A stretch of 64,000 nt of DNA from Pardosa pseudoannulata. Its lineage: Eukaryota > Arthropoda > Arachnida > Araneae > Lycosidae. How positions within the stretch are numbered: position 1 is the stretch's first letter; every line of letters starts with the position of its first letter. Shown piece by piece: positions 13,397 through 31,509 of the stretch. A program made the position numbers and the translations under genes. The notes under the pieces were generated by a model. That model saw nothing but the letters and a program-made list of their open reading frames with translations, was not told where the DNA came from and did no database searches. The stretch spans positions 132,056,473-132,120,472 of the forward strand of contig CM063502.1 of the NCBI GenBank assembly GCA_032207245.1. The letters are read 5' to 3'.

Positions 13397-13746
13397 TATG
13401 GCGTACCCTAGCACTAACTGCACGATGATGAATGTAGTAACTGCAGGGACTACCACATATATATTTCCATTATCAGAAGGGATTTGTATGATGCAGTCAA
13501 AAATCACACACTACTCACTTGGCGTACGCATTTTATTTAAGAAAACAACAAATAAACATCATCACCCTTGATACAACAGAGCTCTGGGCTACTGGCACGC
13601 TGACTCTTATGTAGTCAGGCAGCACACAAGATACTTTGCATATTTACAATGGTGTGCTGCCACAAATATTACACAAAATACTTTATAAAGAAAAAATATA
13701 AAAACATTGATATGTAACATATAAAAAACATTGCGTAATCACCACA
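13397..13746 (-). repeat. LTR, 5' copy of the element (right in window)
   Basis: Direct repeat of 12130-12478. On the minus strand it runs from TGTGGTG to ACGCCATA and is followed by TAAC and then the TGG of the primer-binding site. Confidence 0.95.
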
Positions 13747-13750
13747 CCCG
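13747..13750. repeat. Target site duplication CCCG, right
   Basis: Matches CCCG at 12126-12129. Confidence 0.7.
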
Positions 13751-14409
13751 ATTCTAAGCGAGCTCACAGATTTTCTCGGTGACAGTACTTTAAATTCTAT
13801 TAAAATAAAATCAAACTTATAGATTTAAAAATAATTGATGTTTACTTTTAAATTTGTAGAGTGGAATTAATTATATTATTATGTTTAAATTATTATTATT
13901 ATTATTATTATTATGTTTTGAAATGTTTCTAAAGTTTCGTATTCACCAAAATATGAATTTAAACAATATCCTGCCGTGGCCGGTTTTTCACTGTCGTCAT
14001 GCGTCTCACAGTATGGTGGAGCTAAAATTGTAAGAATCTGATGGCTTATTGTCATTCTTATTCACTCTCAAATTTCCACCCTGGCGCAAACGTATGGGCA
14101 CTAAAATGAATGAATTCATAAAAAAACATAACAGTTATTCAACAACATTACAATGTAACATTAATAAATGAAAAGACAACTTATCTATTTAGACATTGAC
14201 AAAGAAATTCGTATGTAAGTTCTAGATTCAATCTCTAATTTTAACTTTCATTAAATAAAATTCATTTTTAAAATAAAACTATAAATCTGTTCAACTTCTA
14301 AAATACATAACCTGCTTACTATTTTTTATACTTGAGGGAGGAAAACAATGAAAATGCTATTTTTTCATTATCATATGCAAACATTGTCAAGTGACTAGTC
14401 AGGTATCAT
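13751..14409. other. Flank of the LTR insertion, no gene seen
   Basis: Holds an (ATT)n run at about 13889-13914. The first 30 nt (GCGAGCTCACAG region) would be contiguous with 12103-12125 before the LTR element inserted. No coding frame recognised. Confidence 0.45.
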
Positions 14410-14436
14410 AGTTTGAATCTGTCGATATATTCGGTA
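14410..14436 (+). repeat. tRNA-like / inverted repeat, right copy
   Basis: AGTTTGAATCTGTCGATA plus TATTCGGTA repeats, in inverted orientation, the sequence at 12075-12102. Outside this core the two copies diverge quickly. Confidence 0.5.
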
Positions 14437-14788
14437 ATTTCTTTAAGAAACTGTATATTCTGTACATTTTTTTACATATCGGTAATTTAAAATTCGAGAT
14501 ATTATCTACAGTTTTGTTTAAACTCTTGGAAGCTTAGTAATGAATCATTTTTTGCAAACGCACAGATTCTTCAATATTACATTTTCATAGATTTTTATGG
14601 TCATAAAATTAGGAAAAGTCAAGAAATTTATTTCAAGTTTGTCAGTAATTTTTGAGAAAATTGTACACAAAATAGTTTTCGTCGGTCTGGAAGACCTGCA
14701 GTCAGTCACAGTGAGGGCGATATCGAACACGAAAGATGGTGAACTATAAAATGCTTAATATATATAGGATGCTTAATATAAATTTATA

Positions 14789-15789
14789 TTAGCATATCAA
14801 GATCATTTAATTCAGTTTGTCCTGCTATAACCTTTGAAAATTAAGAAGAAGTAGCATATCACCTTCTTCAAAATTTTTTAACATTTGGTGCCGCAGTTAA
14901 ATTGTATTCAAATAATAGTAGGCAATTCAGAAATCAAGTTATATCCGAACTATGCGCTATGTGGAAGGACTTTAAGATAGTTCATGCAAAACCACGTCAC
15001 AGTGAAACACAAGGCTCAATCAAGATATACAGAATATGTAACTGCATGGATGAACCATAATGATACAAATAAGTGGTCAGATGGTTTGCTCTTTGTTCAA
15101 TTTGCAAAGACTAGTACATACCATGACGGAGAACACCAAATTCCTTATGAAGTTATGTTTTATTAGACCAAAAGGAGGCATAACATCGTTATCTTTTCCT
15201 GGCGATCAAATTATAAATATTAAAACTTAAGAACAGATCAAAATATTTTTGAAGATAATCTGAACAGTGTCTATACTGAAGAGTTCATTCCAAAGGAAAA
15301 CGATGACTGAACAATATGAGTTTATTTCTAATAAAAGAGCGGCAGTGAAAGATAATTTTTTAATGCAAGCAACAAAAATGTTACGAACCTCAAAAAGAAA
15401 ATTTCGTCCTGCTCAAATCGTTGACCCTGTGCGAATACAAGTCCCTAATGTCGACTGCGGTTATACAGATACCCGAAATGTGTTGGTGGTTGTTTTGTAA
15501 TAGAAGACTCCGACTTTTACAAATTAGCAAACAAAAATGGTCCTATCAAGCAGCTTTTTACCCATAATCAATTTGTAATTTGTAAAGAAAAGTTACATTC
15601 CCTAGAAGAGATTAATTCTCAAGAAATGCCGCTGAGTGAAGACGCTACAGTTGATTCGAGAATGGAGGGCAAGACTATATACGCTGTGATTGCAAAAAGA
15701 AGTGTTTCACTGCTAAATGCAATTGTAAAAGCAAGGGTGTTTTGTATAATTCAAAGTCCCATAACAGTTTAAATTGTTGCAATAAATAA
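14789..15789 (+). pseudogene. KRBA2-like integrase-core relic
   Basis: Fragments spread over three frames follow the order of KRAB-A-domain-2-like integrase proteins. From about 14789 comes AYQDHLIQFVLL (first catalytic Asp region). Then comes LYSNNSRQF at about 14901, where the family has a S-D-N-G-x-F motif, so the catalytic Asp reads Asn. Next are MWKDFKIVHAKPRHSETQGS, then WSDGLLFVQFAKTSTYHDGE and IPYEVMFY (frame 14984-15166). After a gap comes RIQVPNVDCGYTDTRNVLVV (to 15500), then DSDFYKLANKNGPIKQLFTH. The C-terminus is a Cys cluster, RCDCKKKCFTAKCNCKSKG, ending CCNK and TAA at 15787-15789, with two expected Cys replaced. Stops and frameshifts show it is dead. Such proteins derive from mobile-element integrases; whether this was a transposon gene or a host gene cannot be told here. 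Confidence 0.8.
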
Positions 15790-16137
15790 GATAGTATAGC
15801 ATCAATCACATAATTAAGTTTAATATTGGTATTATTTTCTATTCTCAGAATGATCTGTTCGTTTTAAGTTCAACAGTTACATTTGCTATTACTATAGATT
15901 TCACCTATTTTGACATATATCATTCCTAATATGTTTTAATAATAACTTATGATTTAAAAAAAGTAACAAAAATATTACTTTTCAATATTCACCATAAGTG
16001 CATGGTGATTTTTGACATACACCAGTGATATTACGAATATATAAGAATAAAATCAAGTATTCGGTCTTTCACCAAGGTATTTGGTATATATCGACATTCT
16101 CCAGATTTCAAACATTCACAGTAACATACACACAAAT
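15790..16137. other. AT-rich spacer
   Basis: No gene or repeat recognised between the integrase relic and the (TA)n tract. Confidence 0.4.
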
Positions 16138-16526
<389 letters not shown>

Positions 16527-17915
16527 TTTGGTGCATATTATAAAAAACCTGGGATTTACTTTAAAACCTAAATATTTTGGGGATTTTTATGAATCCTTCG
16601 AAACTCAAAAATATATTAAAAGTACCGCAGTAATGTAAAATAGTAAATACATTGAACTTATAAATGGTGTTAAAGATGACTAGATAACTTAAAAAATATT
16701 AATGATTTCGAAATAATAAATTTGATATATTTATAACTTGTTTGCGTTCATTTCGCATAACCTTTTTTGGTGCGTAAATAAAAACGTGAATTTCCCATAA
16801 AAATATATATTTATGAATGGGTAACAACCTATTATAAAATCTTCTAGGAACTGTTTTCAAGCTATTTATTTTTAAATATATGAAACAAAATCCCTGTGTT
16901 GAAAACAAATATTTTTTGGAAATTGTCATCTAGTCAAGAATTTCTCAATGAATTTTGAATTCCAAAACGAAAGTTACAATGTTATTTTCAAATCTTAACA
17001 TAGCATATCAGCAGAAAAAGTCAATATATTTTTTCATTCTTACACTTTGCTTCAAGGTAAAACCAAAAGAATTTCTTTTGTGTGCCATTATCTGATTTAT
17101 ATTACCATGCCGATCTTTGTATTTTTTTCAAAGTAATATGACGCTCTACTTCGATAAGTTCGTTGTCTAATAGAATGCATTCCTATCTACAAGAACAGCC
17201 TTCAGCAATTCGTGTTTACATATTTCTGAATGCATTTCACTTTTATTATTTTCGGTACACAGTATGCATATTTCTTCTCAGAAATGAATGTAATAAGAAG
17301 TAGGAAGTGTTGAATAAATATCATTATGCAATGTTAAGATTTATGACGACCTTGATCAGTAAAATTTGAATTATCCGAGACAGAAAATAAGGTAAAAAAA
17401 ACGTTCTTCTCCTATAATGTTAATGATTTTAAAATGGTGGCATTATAGTCATGCATTTTTTATCAAACTTTATTCTTACACCTTTTACTATTGATTTTCT
17501 GCTCTAGGCAAACTTTGAATTTGATTGTATTTTAATGACACCTATAGAAAAAAATCTCAATTCAGGCAGAAAATGCTTTCTTTCTTATTTTAGAAATTCC
17601 CACAGCTATGTTTTAAAATGCATCTTTATGGTTATATAACTTTTTGTTTCAAATATTTGTATTTTAAAACTCGTAATAAGATATGAAACGGATTAAAAGA
17701 AAAAAAGGAATTTTAAAAACTCCCTTATTATTTCGTAATTATTTTTCGAAAAATAAAAAAATTCTATGATACTTTAGGTTACATAATTTATTTTCTTTAC
17801 CCTTCAGGTGTGATTATACTTAAGGGCTTCGTGAAAACAGTTTTTCATGTTGTAGGTGGACAAATGTAAGTATTTTCATCATTTTCAGATCTCTACATTT
17901 GAGTTTTAAAAAAAA
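16527..17915. other. AT-rich DNA, no gene seen
   Basis: No frame with recognisable similarity and no clear repeat. Confidence 0.4.
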
Positions 17916-17919
17916 TGGT

Positions 17920-18710
17920 TATTAAAGCGCATTGATTTTACAAGAATTATTCAGCAACACGTTTCCCTTTTTACGTAATTGTAAGTTTAAAATGTGCGTT
18001 ATATTATACCCAATAAGAGAAAATTGATGTAGTAAAAGTGCACTGTTATAAACACATAAAATCTGTAATTGTCCTTGTACAGGCATTTCTTTATCTGTCC
18101 CATTGATTTCCATCATAAAAAAAATTGTTAGTGTTTTCACTGCTAAACAATATTGGTTTTAGACTTATTTCTATTGACTTCCCACCCCGAGAACAAGCAA
18201 TAAGTTTCTTTTTATACTTTCTTTTCCACAATATTTTTATTTTTACAAGTTTCTCAACCAGCAACAAGTTTCTTTTTCTAAGTATATAGCGTTTTAAAAG
18301 ATTTGCAATATACCCATTATTATGGCTTTGATTCAGTGATAATGCATTGCTGTAGACGTTTAAAATAGACATCAGTCCCTGCACAGGAGTTATATATTTA
18401 TCCTAATTTCTTTCGTTATCAGAACGTTTAGATAGCCCATCACCATTAAACTCTATTTATTCGGACTCTCCGTTGTAAGAAATACCCAGCAACAATTTTA
18501 TCTTATTCTTAAATATTAAATTTGTGTTACAATATATACAAATAGCGTTAAATTTCAGCAGGTAAAATACAATGTTGCAGGCACTTAAAATTGGTATGCG
18601 AGGCAAAGATGGAAAGCACTGGGCATAAAAATCACTTAACACTTTACGATAAATCAGAAGTGAATAACTGGAGTATAAGGTCGATATTTTTTCTTTTTCC
18701 ATCACAAAGA
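17920..18710 (-). repeat. Diverged tandem repeats with relic-like open frames
   Basis: A CAGCAAC-A-(C/A)GTTTC-type mark recurs at about 17953, 18258 and 18488. Minus-strand frames at 17922-18140 (72 codons) and 18091-18384 (97 codons) align along most of their length, for example VYNSALLLHQ against VYSNALSLNQ and LRKKGNVLL against LRKRNLLLV. A third frame (18457-18705) is weakly similar. No family is recognised. The similarity probably comes from old DNA duplication with a unit of about 250-300 bp. Confidence 0.35.
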
Positions 18711-18978
18711 TTAGAAGCCTAACATTGGGTGCGTTGGGGATAGATATTTTCCTTTATTCGTTTGTAGTACAAATAATGAATACATATATAAATTTTAAAT
18801 TTTATATATCGCTAAAATTGCATAATATTCATATAGAGAATAATTTAAAATAAATCATGCAGCTTTTTCTTAGATACATAATGCAAGCAAAATTGCATTA
18901 AAAGGACATTGTATGAAAGAAAGCATACAATACAATGTCATTCATACTATTATATTTGATAGGTAACATGAGATGAAA

Positions 18979-19977
18979 TTTCATTTCCTTTAAAGGGCAG
19001 TAATAAATCAAATATCCTTTTTCAGACTTTACTATAGAGAATCGGAAATAGAATATAATGCTGTTTGATTCTGTATTATTGCGGAAAGCTAAAAATAATA
19101 ATCTAGGATTCAACCATATAATAAAGGGAGAAAATAGAAATGTAATCTATATCCAGCACAAGTTTCACCAAAAGAAGTTTTGAGCTTCAAACTTAATATT
19201 TTAATTCCTCCCGTGAAAAAAGTTAGTTATTATTCATCAAAATGCGGTTCTGCTTGGTAATTAAGCAGGACTTGAAATGTTATACTAATGAAATATTATA
19301 CTATCTCTTGTGGTTGTACTAGTATATAATCCTTTAACAAAATAAAAAAGTTAGTTTTATCGAATTTGTCCTAGCTTAACTCCTATATAAGAAATTTATA
19401 AATATTAATTTCAATAATAAGTAATACTGGAAACATAGTTAAGAAACATTTATAAAATTGTTAAGTGAAGTCAGTCAATTTCATTTCCTTTAAAGGGCAA
19501 TAATAAATCAAATATCCTTTTTCAGACTTTACTATAGAGAATCGGAAACAGAATATAATGCTGTTTGATTCTGTATTATTGCGGAAAGCTAAAAATAATA
19601 ATCTAGGATTCAACCATATAATAAAAGGAGAAAATAGCAATGTAATCTATATCCCGCACAAGTTTCACCAAAAGAAGTTTTGATCTTCAAACTTAATATT
19701 TTAATTCCTCCCGTGAAAAAAGTTAGCTATTATTCTTTAAAATGAGGCTCTGCTTGGTAATTAAGCAGGACTTGAAATGTTATACTAATGAAATATTATG
19801 CTATCTCTTGTGGTTATACTAGTATATAATCCTTTAACAAAATAAAAAGTTAGTTTTACTGAATTTGTCCTAGCCTAAATCCTATATAAGAAATTTATAA
19901 ATATTAATTTCAATAATAAGTAATACTTTAAACATAGTTAAGAAAAATTTATAAAATTGTTAAGTGAAGTCAGTCAA
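18979..19977. repeat. Direct tandem duplication, 2 x ~500 bp
   Basis: AATTTCATTTCCTTTAAAGG at 18979 recurs at 19479. The two ~500-bp copies are nearly identical, with scattered substitutions and a 1-bp indel, and both end at a GTGAAGTCAGTCAA motif (19465-19478 and about 19964-19976). No transposon ends seen. Confidence 0.95.
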
Positions 19978-20379
19978 AGTTTCAAATTAATATTTATTCT
20001 AATAAAGATTCTTTCAGTAAATTTTTAACTATTTTTAAATAATCTATATAAGGAAAAAATCTTGTATTCTTAATAGAGTAATGGTTATTTATTCAAACGT
20101 AATATGCTTCCTATAATCCAATTGTTTTTAAAGGCTATGGGTATTATTTGTTAGATTTTATTAAATTAAACTATATCTTCGTAACAAATGCAAATATTTT
20201 TAACTTCTATCTCTTACCAAATCTATATATTTCAACATTTAAATTTAATCAAAAGAAATGGGATATCAAAAGATAATAAATTAGAACTGGGGTTTATTTA
20301 CTTTGTTCGTCTTTTCTATAGCTATTACTTTAATTACAGCTTTGAAAATTAAATTCATGAAATTTTTAGAAAAGTAAGT

Positions 20380-20850
20380 CTGTGTTTAAAAAGATTTATT
20401 TAAATCCCCTTATTTTTCGGCATGGGATTTGATTAATTCATGACGCATGGCAAGCATCTGTACTATTTTAAAAATTAAAAATTACAAACATAATATATAA
20501 AATTTGGATTTAGTTAGTTTCAAAGAATGTTGTTTGTGATTTATTTGCTAGGATATTGTCATTTCTAAAATGGCAGTTCGCAATTTGTATATTTGTGCTT
20601 GTTTTTTATCTTTTGAGTAATACATTTTACAGTCCCATAATACATACCCAAGATCTTTTAGTTCTGATATAATCATCTAGTGTACTATTTTTAATTATGG
20701 TGTAGTATGCAAAGGATCAAATTATAGTCACAGTTAGAAGTTTATTTTAATTCACATTTAATTTTTGTATTGCTGTTATTACTGTACTCTGACTTCAACT
20801 ACATAACATTTCCGTACACCAAATGGAGAATAATCGTTCTAAACAATAAA
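20380..20850. repeat. Duplicated block X, copy 1 (empty-site copy)
   Basis: Shares TTTTTCGGCATGGGATTTG, ATTCATGACGCATGG and CACCAAATGGAGAATAATCG with 21500-22206 in the same order and orientation. It carries a single TTAA at 20691-20694 where copy 2 has a 254-bp insertion. Confidence 0.92.
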
Positions 20851-21490
20851 ATAATTTTGAAAACATTACTAGAGATTTCTTTATGTATCCCAGTTTAATA
20901 TTTAGGCTTTTCGTCATTAAATTACAAGAAATTTTTATCAGAAGAGGCATTATTTTTCTTTATTAGAACGTGTTTTCAAACGAAAAAAATTTATGCTAAA
21001 AACATCAGTCAAATAAACAAAACAAAAACAGAATGCATTTTTATAATATTAAAATCGATTCCATTGATATTTTCAAAACTAAAATAAAGGAATGGATTGA
21101 TTCATAATTCAGATTTACTGTCAATAAATTTTGCAACATATTCTTATTATGAAATAATTACATTATTTATTTTAGATGAAACGATTATTATTTTGTGAAA
21201 TATTATACATATTATCAATGAAATCTCAATGAAGAATTATATTACATGAATAATATTTATTACATTCTATTAAATTATAAAAATAATAATCATTAAATTT
21301 GTAGTACGTTAAAATTAATAAAATATTTAGTTATATTAAATAGCTGTACTCAGTCATTACCCAGAGTAATACATTTATCCTAGCGTTTCTTGATACTTTT
21401 TAAAGACTATTATTGTATAATTACACCACGATCCTCTATCTTCATGGTCAATGTCAAGGCATTAAATTATAAGGTGTACCTGGTGATGTA
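20851..21490. repeat. Duplicated block Y, copy 1
   Basis: Matches 27341-28030 closely. Shared marks are ATTACTAGAGATT, TTTATGTATCCCAGTTTAAT, TCAGAAGAGGCATTATTTTT, TAGCTGTACTCAG and the end ACCTGGTGATGTAAAAG. Copy 1 lacks about 40 nt present in copy 2 near 27398-27437. Weaker relatives lie at 29.9 and 30.7 kb. Confidence 0.92.
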
Positions 21491-21499
21491 AAAGTAATT

Positions 21500-22206
21500 C
21501 TGAGTTTAAATTTATTTAAATTCCGATTTTTTTCGGCATGGGATTTGATTAATTCATGACGCATGGGAAGCATCTGTACTATTTTAAAAATAAAAAATTA
21601 TAAACATAATATATAAAAGTTGGATTTAGTTAGTTTCAAAGAATGTTGTTTGTGATTCATTTGGATATCGTCAAAGTTTTTAAAACGGCAGTTCTCAATT
21701 TGTATATTTATGTTTTTTTTATCTTTTGAGTAATACATTTTAAACTCCCATAATACATACCCAAGATCTTTTAGTTCCTGATTTGATCATGTATTATACT
21801 ATTCTTAACCTTTTTAAAGCACGAATTGTTTTAGGAAAATCTGACAAAAAAAAAATAATTTGCATTAAGACAGAAAAAGAATATATAAGTATAGTGTAAG
21901 TTTTTTTTGCAATTTTATTTCTGGGTGGTGACTAGAGAGCGAGAAAGGGGGTAAAAGTTATAAATAATTGCTACACAAACAAAGTGTAAACGATTTGATT
22001 GCATATTTATTTTGAATTTTGCCCGTATCAGACACGAGCAAATGCGTTAAGGGGTTAATTCTGGTGTAATATGCAAAGGATCAAATTGTAGTTACAATTG
22101 AAAGTTTATTTTACTTCACATTTAAATTTTGTATTGTTGTTATTACTCACTTCCACTACATAACATTTTCGTACACCAAATGGAGAATAATCGTTCTAAA
22201 TAATAA
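21500..22206. repeat. Duplicated block X, copy 2 (interrupted by a MITE)
   Basis: Second copy of 20380-20850, split by the TTAA-flanked element at 21805-22058. Identity resumes at once after the insertion (GGTGTAATATGCAAAGGATC). Confidence 0.92.
21805..22058 (-). mobile_element. piggyBac-like MITE, copy 1, with TTAA target duplication
   Basis: A 254-bp insertion bounded by TTAA on both sides. The paralogous block at 20691 keeps a single TTAA, which fixes the ends to the base. Ends read CCCCTTAACGCATTTG (minus strand, right end) and CCTTTTTAAAGCACG (left end), a short imperfect terminal inverted repeat. A second copy in opposite orientation lies at 42820-43070. Inside is a GC-rich spot, GCCCGTATCAGACACGAGC (GCCCGTGTCTGACACGGGC, a perfect palindrome, in the other copy). 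No coding capacity, so a transposase elsewhere is needed. Confidence 0.9.
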
Positions 22207-26945
<4,739 letters not shown>

Positions 26946-27340
26946 CACCAGGAACTATAACCAGAAATATACCCAAATTCCGTTATCTTTTACCAAAATT
27001 CTAACTTTATGAACAAATACACAAAAGAGATAATAAAAATTCTTACAAGCTTAAAATTACACTTTATTGCAAGATTTAAGTCCCTTGTTGCTTTTATTAT
27101 AATAGCTATTTTACCTCTCTAAATTTACGTTTTGCTTTTTCTTAATCTTGAACATAAAGTTTCATACTTTATTTCATACATTCCATACAAATAAAAAAAA
27201 TAAAAGAATTTTAACATTTTAATTTATTGAAAAAGTGTTGTTATTTTGAGCTAAAAATATCTTTTGATGAAATCGAAAGATAAAAAATAGTCTATCCTTT
27301 GATCCAAATTCATTTCATTAAATACGCCTAAATAAGCGCT

Positions 27341-28030
27341 ATAAAATACTTTTAAAAATATTACTAGAGATTGCTTTATGTATCCCAGTTTAATATGATA
27401 AGAATCATTGCTTTTAATTTTTTATTAATATGCATGGCTTTTCGCGATTAAATTACAAGAAATTTCTATCAGAAGAGGCATTATTTTTCTTCGTTAAAAC
27501 TGGTTTTCAAACGAACATTTATGCTAAAAACATCAGTCAAATAAACAAAACAAAAAGAGAATGCATGTATATAATATTAAAATCGATTCCATTGACATTT
27601 AACATTTTCAAAACTAAAATAAAGGAATTAATTGATCCATAATTCAGATTTACTGTCAATAAATAGTGCAATACATTCTTATTATGATATAAATAGATTA
27701 TTTATTTTAAATGAAACGATTATTATTTCGTAATATATTAGACATATTATCAATCAAATCTCAATCAAGAATTATATTGCATGAATAATACTTATTACAT
27801 TCTATTAAATTATAAAAATAATATTCATTAAATTTGTAGTATGTTAAAATTAAAAAAAACATTTATTTATATTAAATAGCTGTACTCAGCCATTACCCAG
27901 AGTAATACATTTCTCCTAGCGTTTCTTGACACTTTTTAAAGACTATTATTATATAATTACACAGAGATCCTTTATTTTCATGGTCAATGTCAAGGTATTA
28001 AATTATATGGAGTACCTGGTGATGTAAAAG
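27341..28030. repeat. Duplicated block Y, copy 2
   Basis: Second copy of 20851-21490, about 6.5 kb away in the same orientation, retaining a segment (GATAAGAATCATTGC...) that copy 1 has lost. Diverged relatives at 29.7-30.3 and 30.5-31.0 kb share the order TTTATGTATC, ATATGCA, TTATTAAATTACAA. Confidence 0.92.
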
Positions 28031-29511
<1,481 letters not shown>

Positions 29512-29739
29512 ATAAAGAAAACTTTTTGAAATATTTACAAAATTAATCCTTAAATACATTTGTAGAAATTTCTTAACTTTATAAAATAATTTTAAAAAAA
29601 TTCTTTATCATGTAACTAATTTTAGACAACATTGAGTGTTTCAGCAGCATTATAACCATGTTTTATGTTTATCCCAGCTTCAAATATAGAAAAACCTTTA
29701 AAATTTTCCTTTACTTACAGGGAACTTTTTTTCTATCAC

Positions 29740-31010
29740 AGATATTACAAAATTCGATAGTTTTATTAAAAACAAAACAAGCAGTCGGTACATTTTAATT
29801 TATCAAAAAGTTTTATTGTATTAGAATAAGAAAATTTCTTGTTGAAATCAGTAAATTAGAAAAATATATTTTCATAGAAATGCATTTCATTATGCAGAAA
29901 TATGTACTATAAACTACTCTTGAAAATATTACTGAAAATGTTTTATGTATCATAGCATGATATGATTGGAATAATAATTTTTTTCTCTCAATCGATATGC
30001 AGAGTTATTCATTATTAAATTACAAGAAGTTTTTAAGGGCATTTTTTTTCCCTCTGAAATTCCTTTTCAAATGCAAATTTACGCTAAAAGAAAGCAGCTT
30101 CAGTCTTCTAAACAAAAACAAAATATTTAATAATAAATTTTATTCCAAAGAATTTAACTTTCTCAAAAAATGAAATAAGAAAGTTATTCAAAATCCTGAT
30201 TCACTAGTAATAAATTGTTTCCTAAAAGAATTTGAGATGCAATTTTTATAAAATGAAAAGAATTAGTGGAGGACATGTAAAAAGAAAATTTATGACATAA
30301 ATATATCTTAACTTCATTAACTGGCTTATAAACTTAATCCTTATTTACATAACAAAAAATCTCTTATCTCTGAAGATTATCTTTGGAAATAATCTTTAAC
30401 AAACAAATAATTTTGAAAAAAAAATAGTGCTACACTATAATTGCAATCAAGTTGTTTTTTTATAAAAAATTCAATAGGATAGGTGAATCTTTAAATTTAT
30501 ATTTAGCTATAAACGTCTTTTTAAAATTACACTTAATAACAAAATCCGATACTTTTATTTTAAATAAATAAATAAACGACCAACACTATTTAAAGATTTT
30601 AATTTGTCAAAAGCAAAATTTATTAATTTGGATTACGCTATCTCTTGAAAAAATCGGTACATAAGAAAAGACGGCATGTTCTTTGATAGAAATTCTTTGC
30701 CTTACACAAAAATAAACCGTCTAAACTAATTTTGAAAATATTACGTGCGAATGTTTTTTTATGTATCATAGTGTAATGTGAGTGAATTATTCTTTTTATT
30801 TATTCTCAACCAATATGCAAGATTATCCTTTATTAAATTACAAAGAGCTTCTATCTGGAAAGAAAGTTTTTTTTCTTGTTTTTATACGCAAATTTGTGAT
30901 AAAAGAAATCTACTTAAATCGCATAAATAAAAGATAGATTTGTAATAATAAAATTGGTTAAAATGAGATTTAAAAGAAAAGATGAAGTACTAAAAGTGTA
31001 TTAAATTCCG
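29740..31010. repeat. Two diverged relatives of block Y in tandem
   Basis: Both halves (about 29740-30240 and 30530-31010) run through TACAAAATTCGATA/AACAAAATCCGATA, AATATTAC, TTTTTATGTATCATAG, ATATGCA and TTATTAAATTACAA, the order seen in blocks at 20.9 and 27.4 kb but at lower identity. Spacing is about 800 bp. Confidence 0.65.
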
Positions 31011-31509
31011 ATTTACTGGTAAGAAATTATTTATAATTTGAATAAAAGCAATAAATTTAAGTGTGATAAACAATATAAATGAGGCTATGTTCACTGAAAA
31101 GCCAAACATCATGACCACACTGGATTTTATACATTTGCTTAAATATCTAAAATTATCCTAAGTAATTCATTAACAAACTTTGACTATGTAAAGAACATTC
31201 TTACACTCCCAGTTTCCTATGGCTTTTTGAAGATTTCAGCTGCTAAGGGACCACGGACATGCTGAAAAATTAATAATATTATTTATTTCCTTTTATATTC
31301 GTTTGATATATATCTTTTAGTAAAATTATTAAGGTGCAAAGTACAGACTTGAACTAATTTTCATCTGTGCAAATGTTGGTCGCAATTATAATCGATATTT
31401 GTTTGAATATTTTGGAAAATCTAAGTTGGAATGTTGGGAAATATGACATATGAGAATGACGTTATTATAGAAGAAAATGATGCAAAAACCCCTGTGGTAC
31501 CAACATCAT

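Larger units (their letters stand above)
12130..13746 (-). mobile_element. Internally deleted Ty3/Gypsy-type LTR retrotransposon
   Basis: Two direct repeats of about 350 bp flank about 0.9 kb of internal DNA. Read on the minus strand the order is 5' LTR (13746-13397), a 4-nt spacer, a TGG-type primer-binding site inside a 50-nt tRNA-Trp copy (13392-13343), an integrase frame (13342-12506), a G-rich polypurine tract (about 12490-12483) and the 3' LTR (12478-12130). Gag, protease, reverse transcriptase, RNase H and the N-terminal zinc-binding part of integrase are absent. LTRs differ by only one substitution and two small indels, and a 4-bp target duplication is present, so the insertion is young. 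It cannot move without proteins from another copy. Confidence 0.92.

Noticed and set aside
13269..13571. 100-codon plus-strand frame
   Set aside because: Runs across integrase antisense, the tRNA-Trp segment and the LTR; its first part is the antisense of integrase and the rest is LTR sequence.
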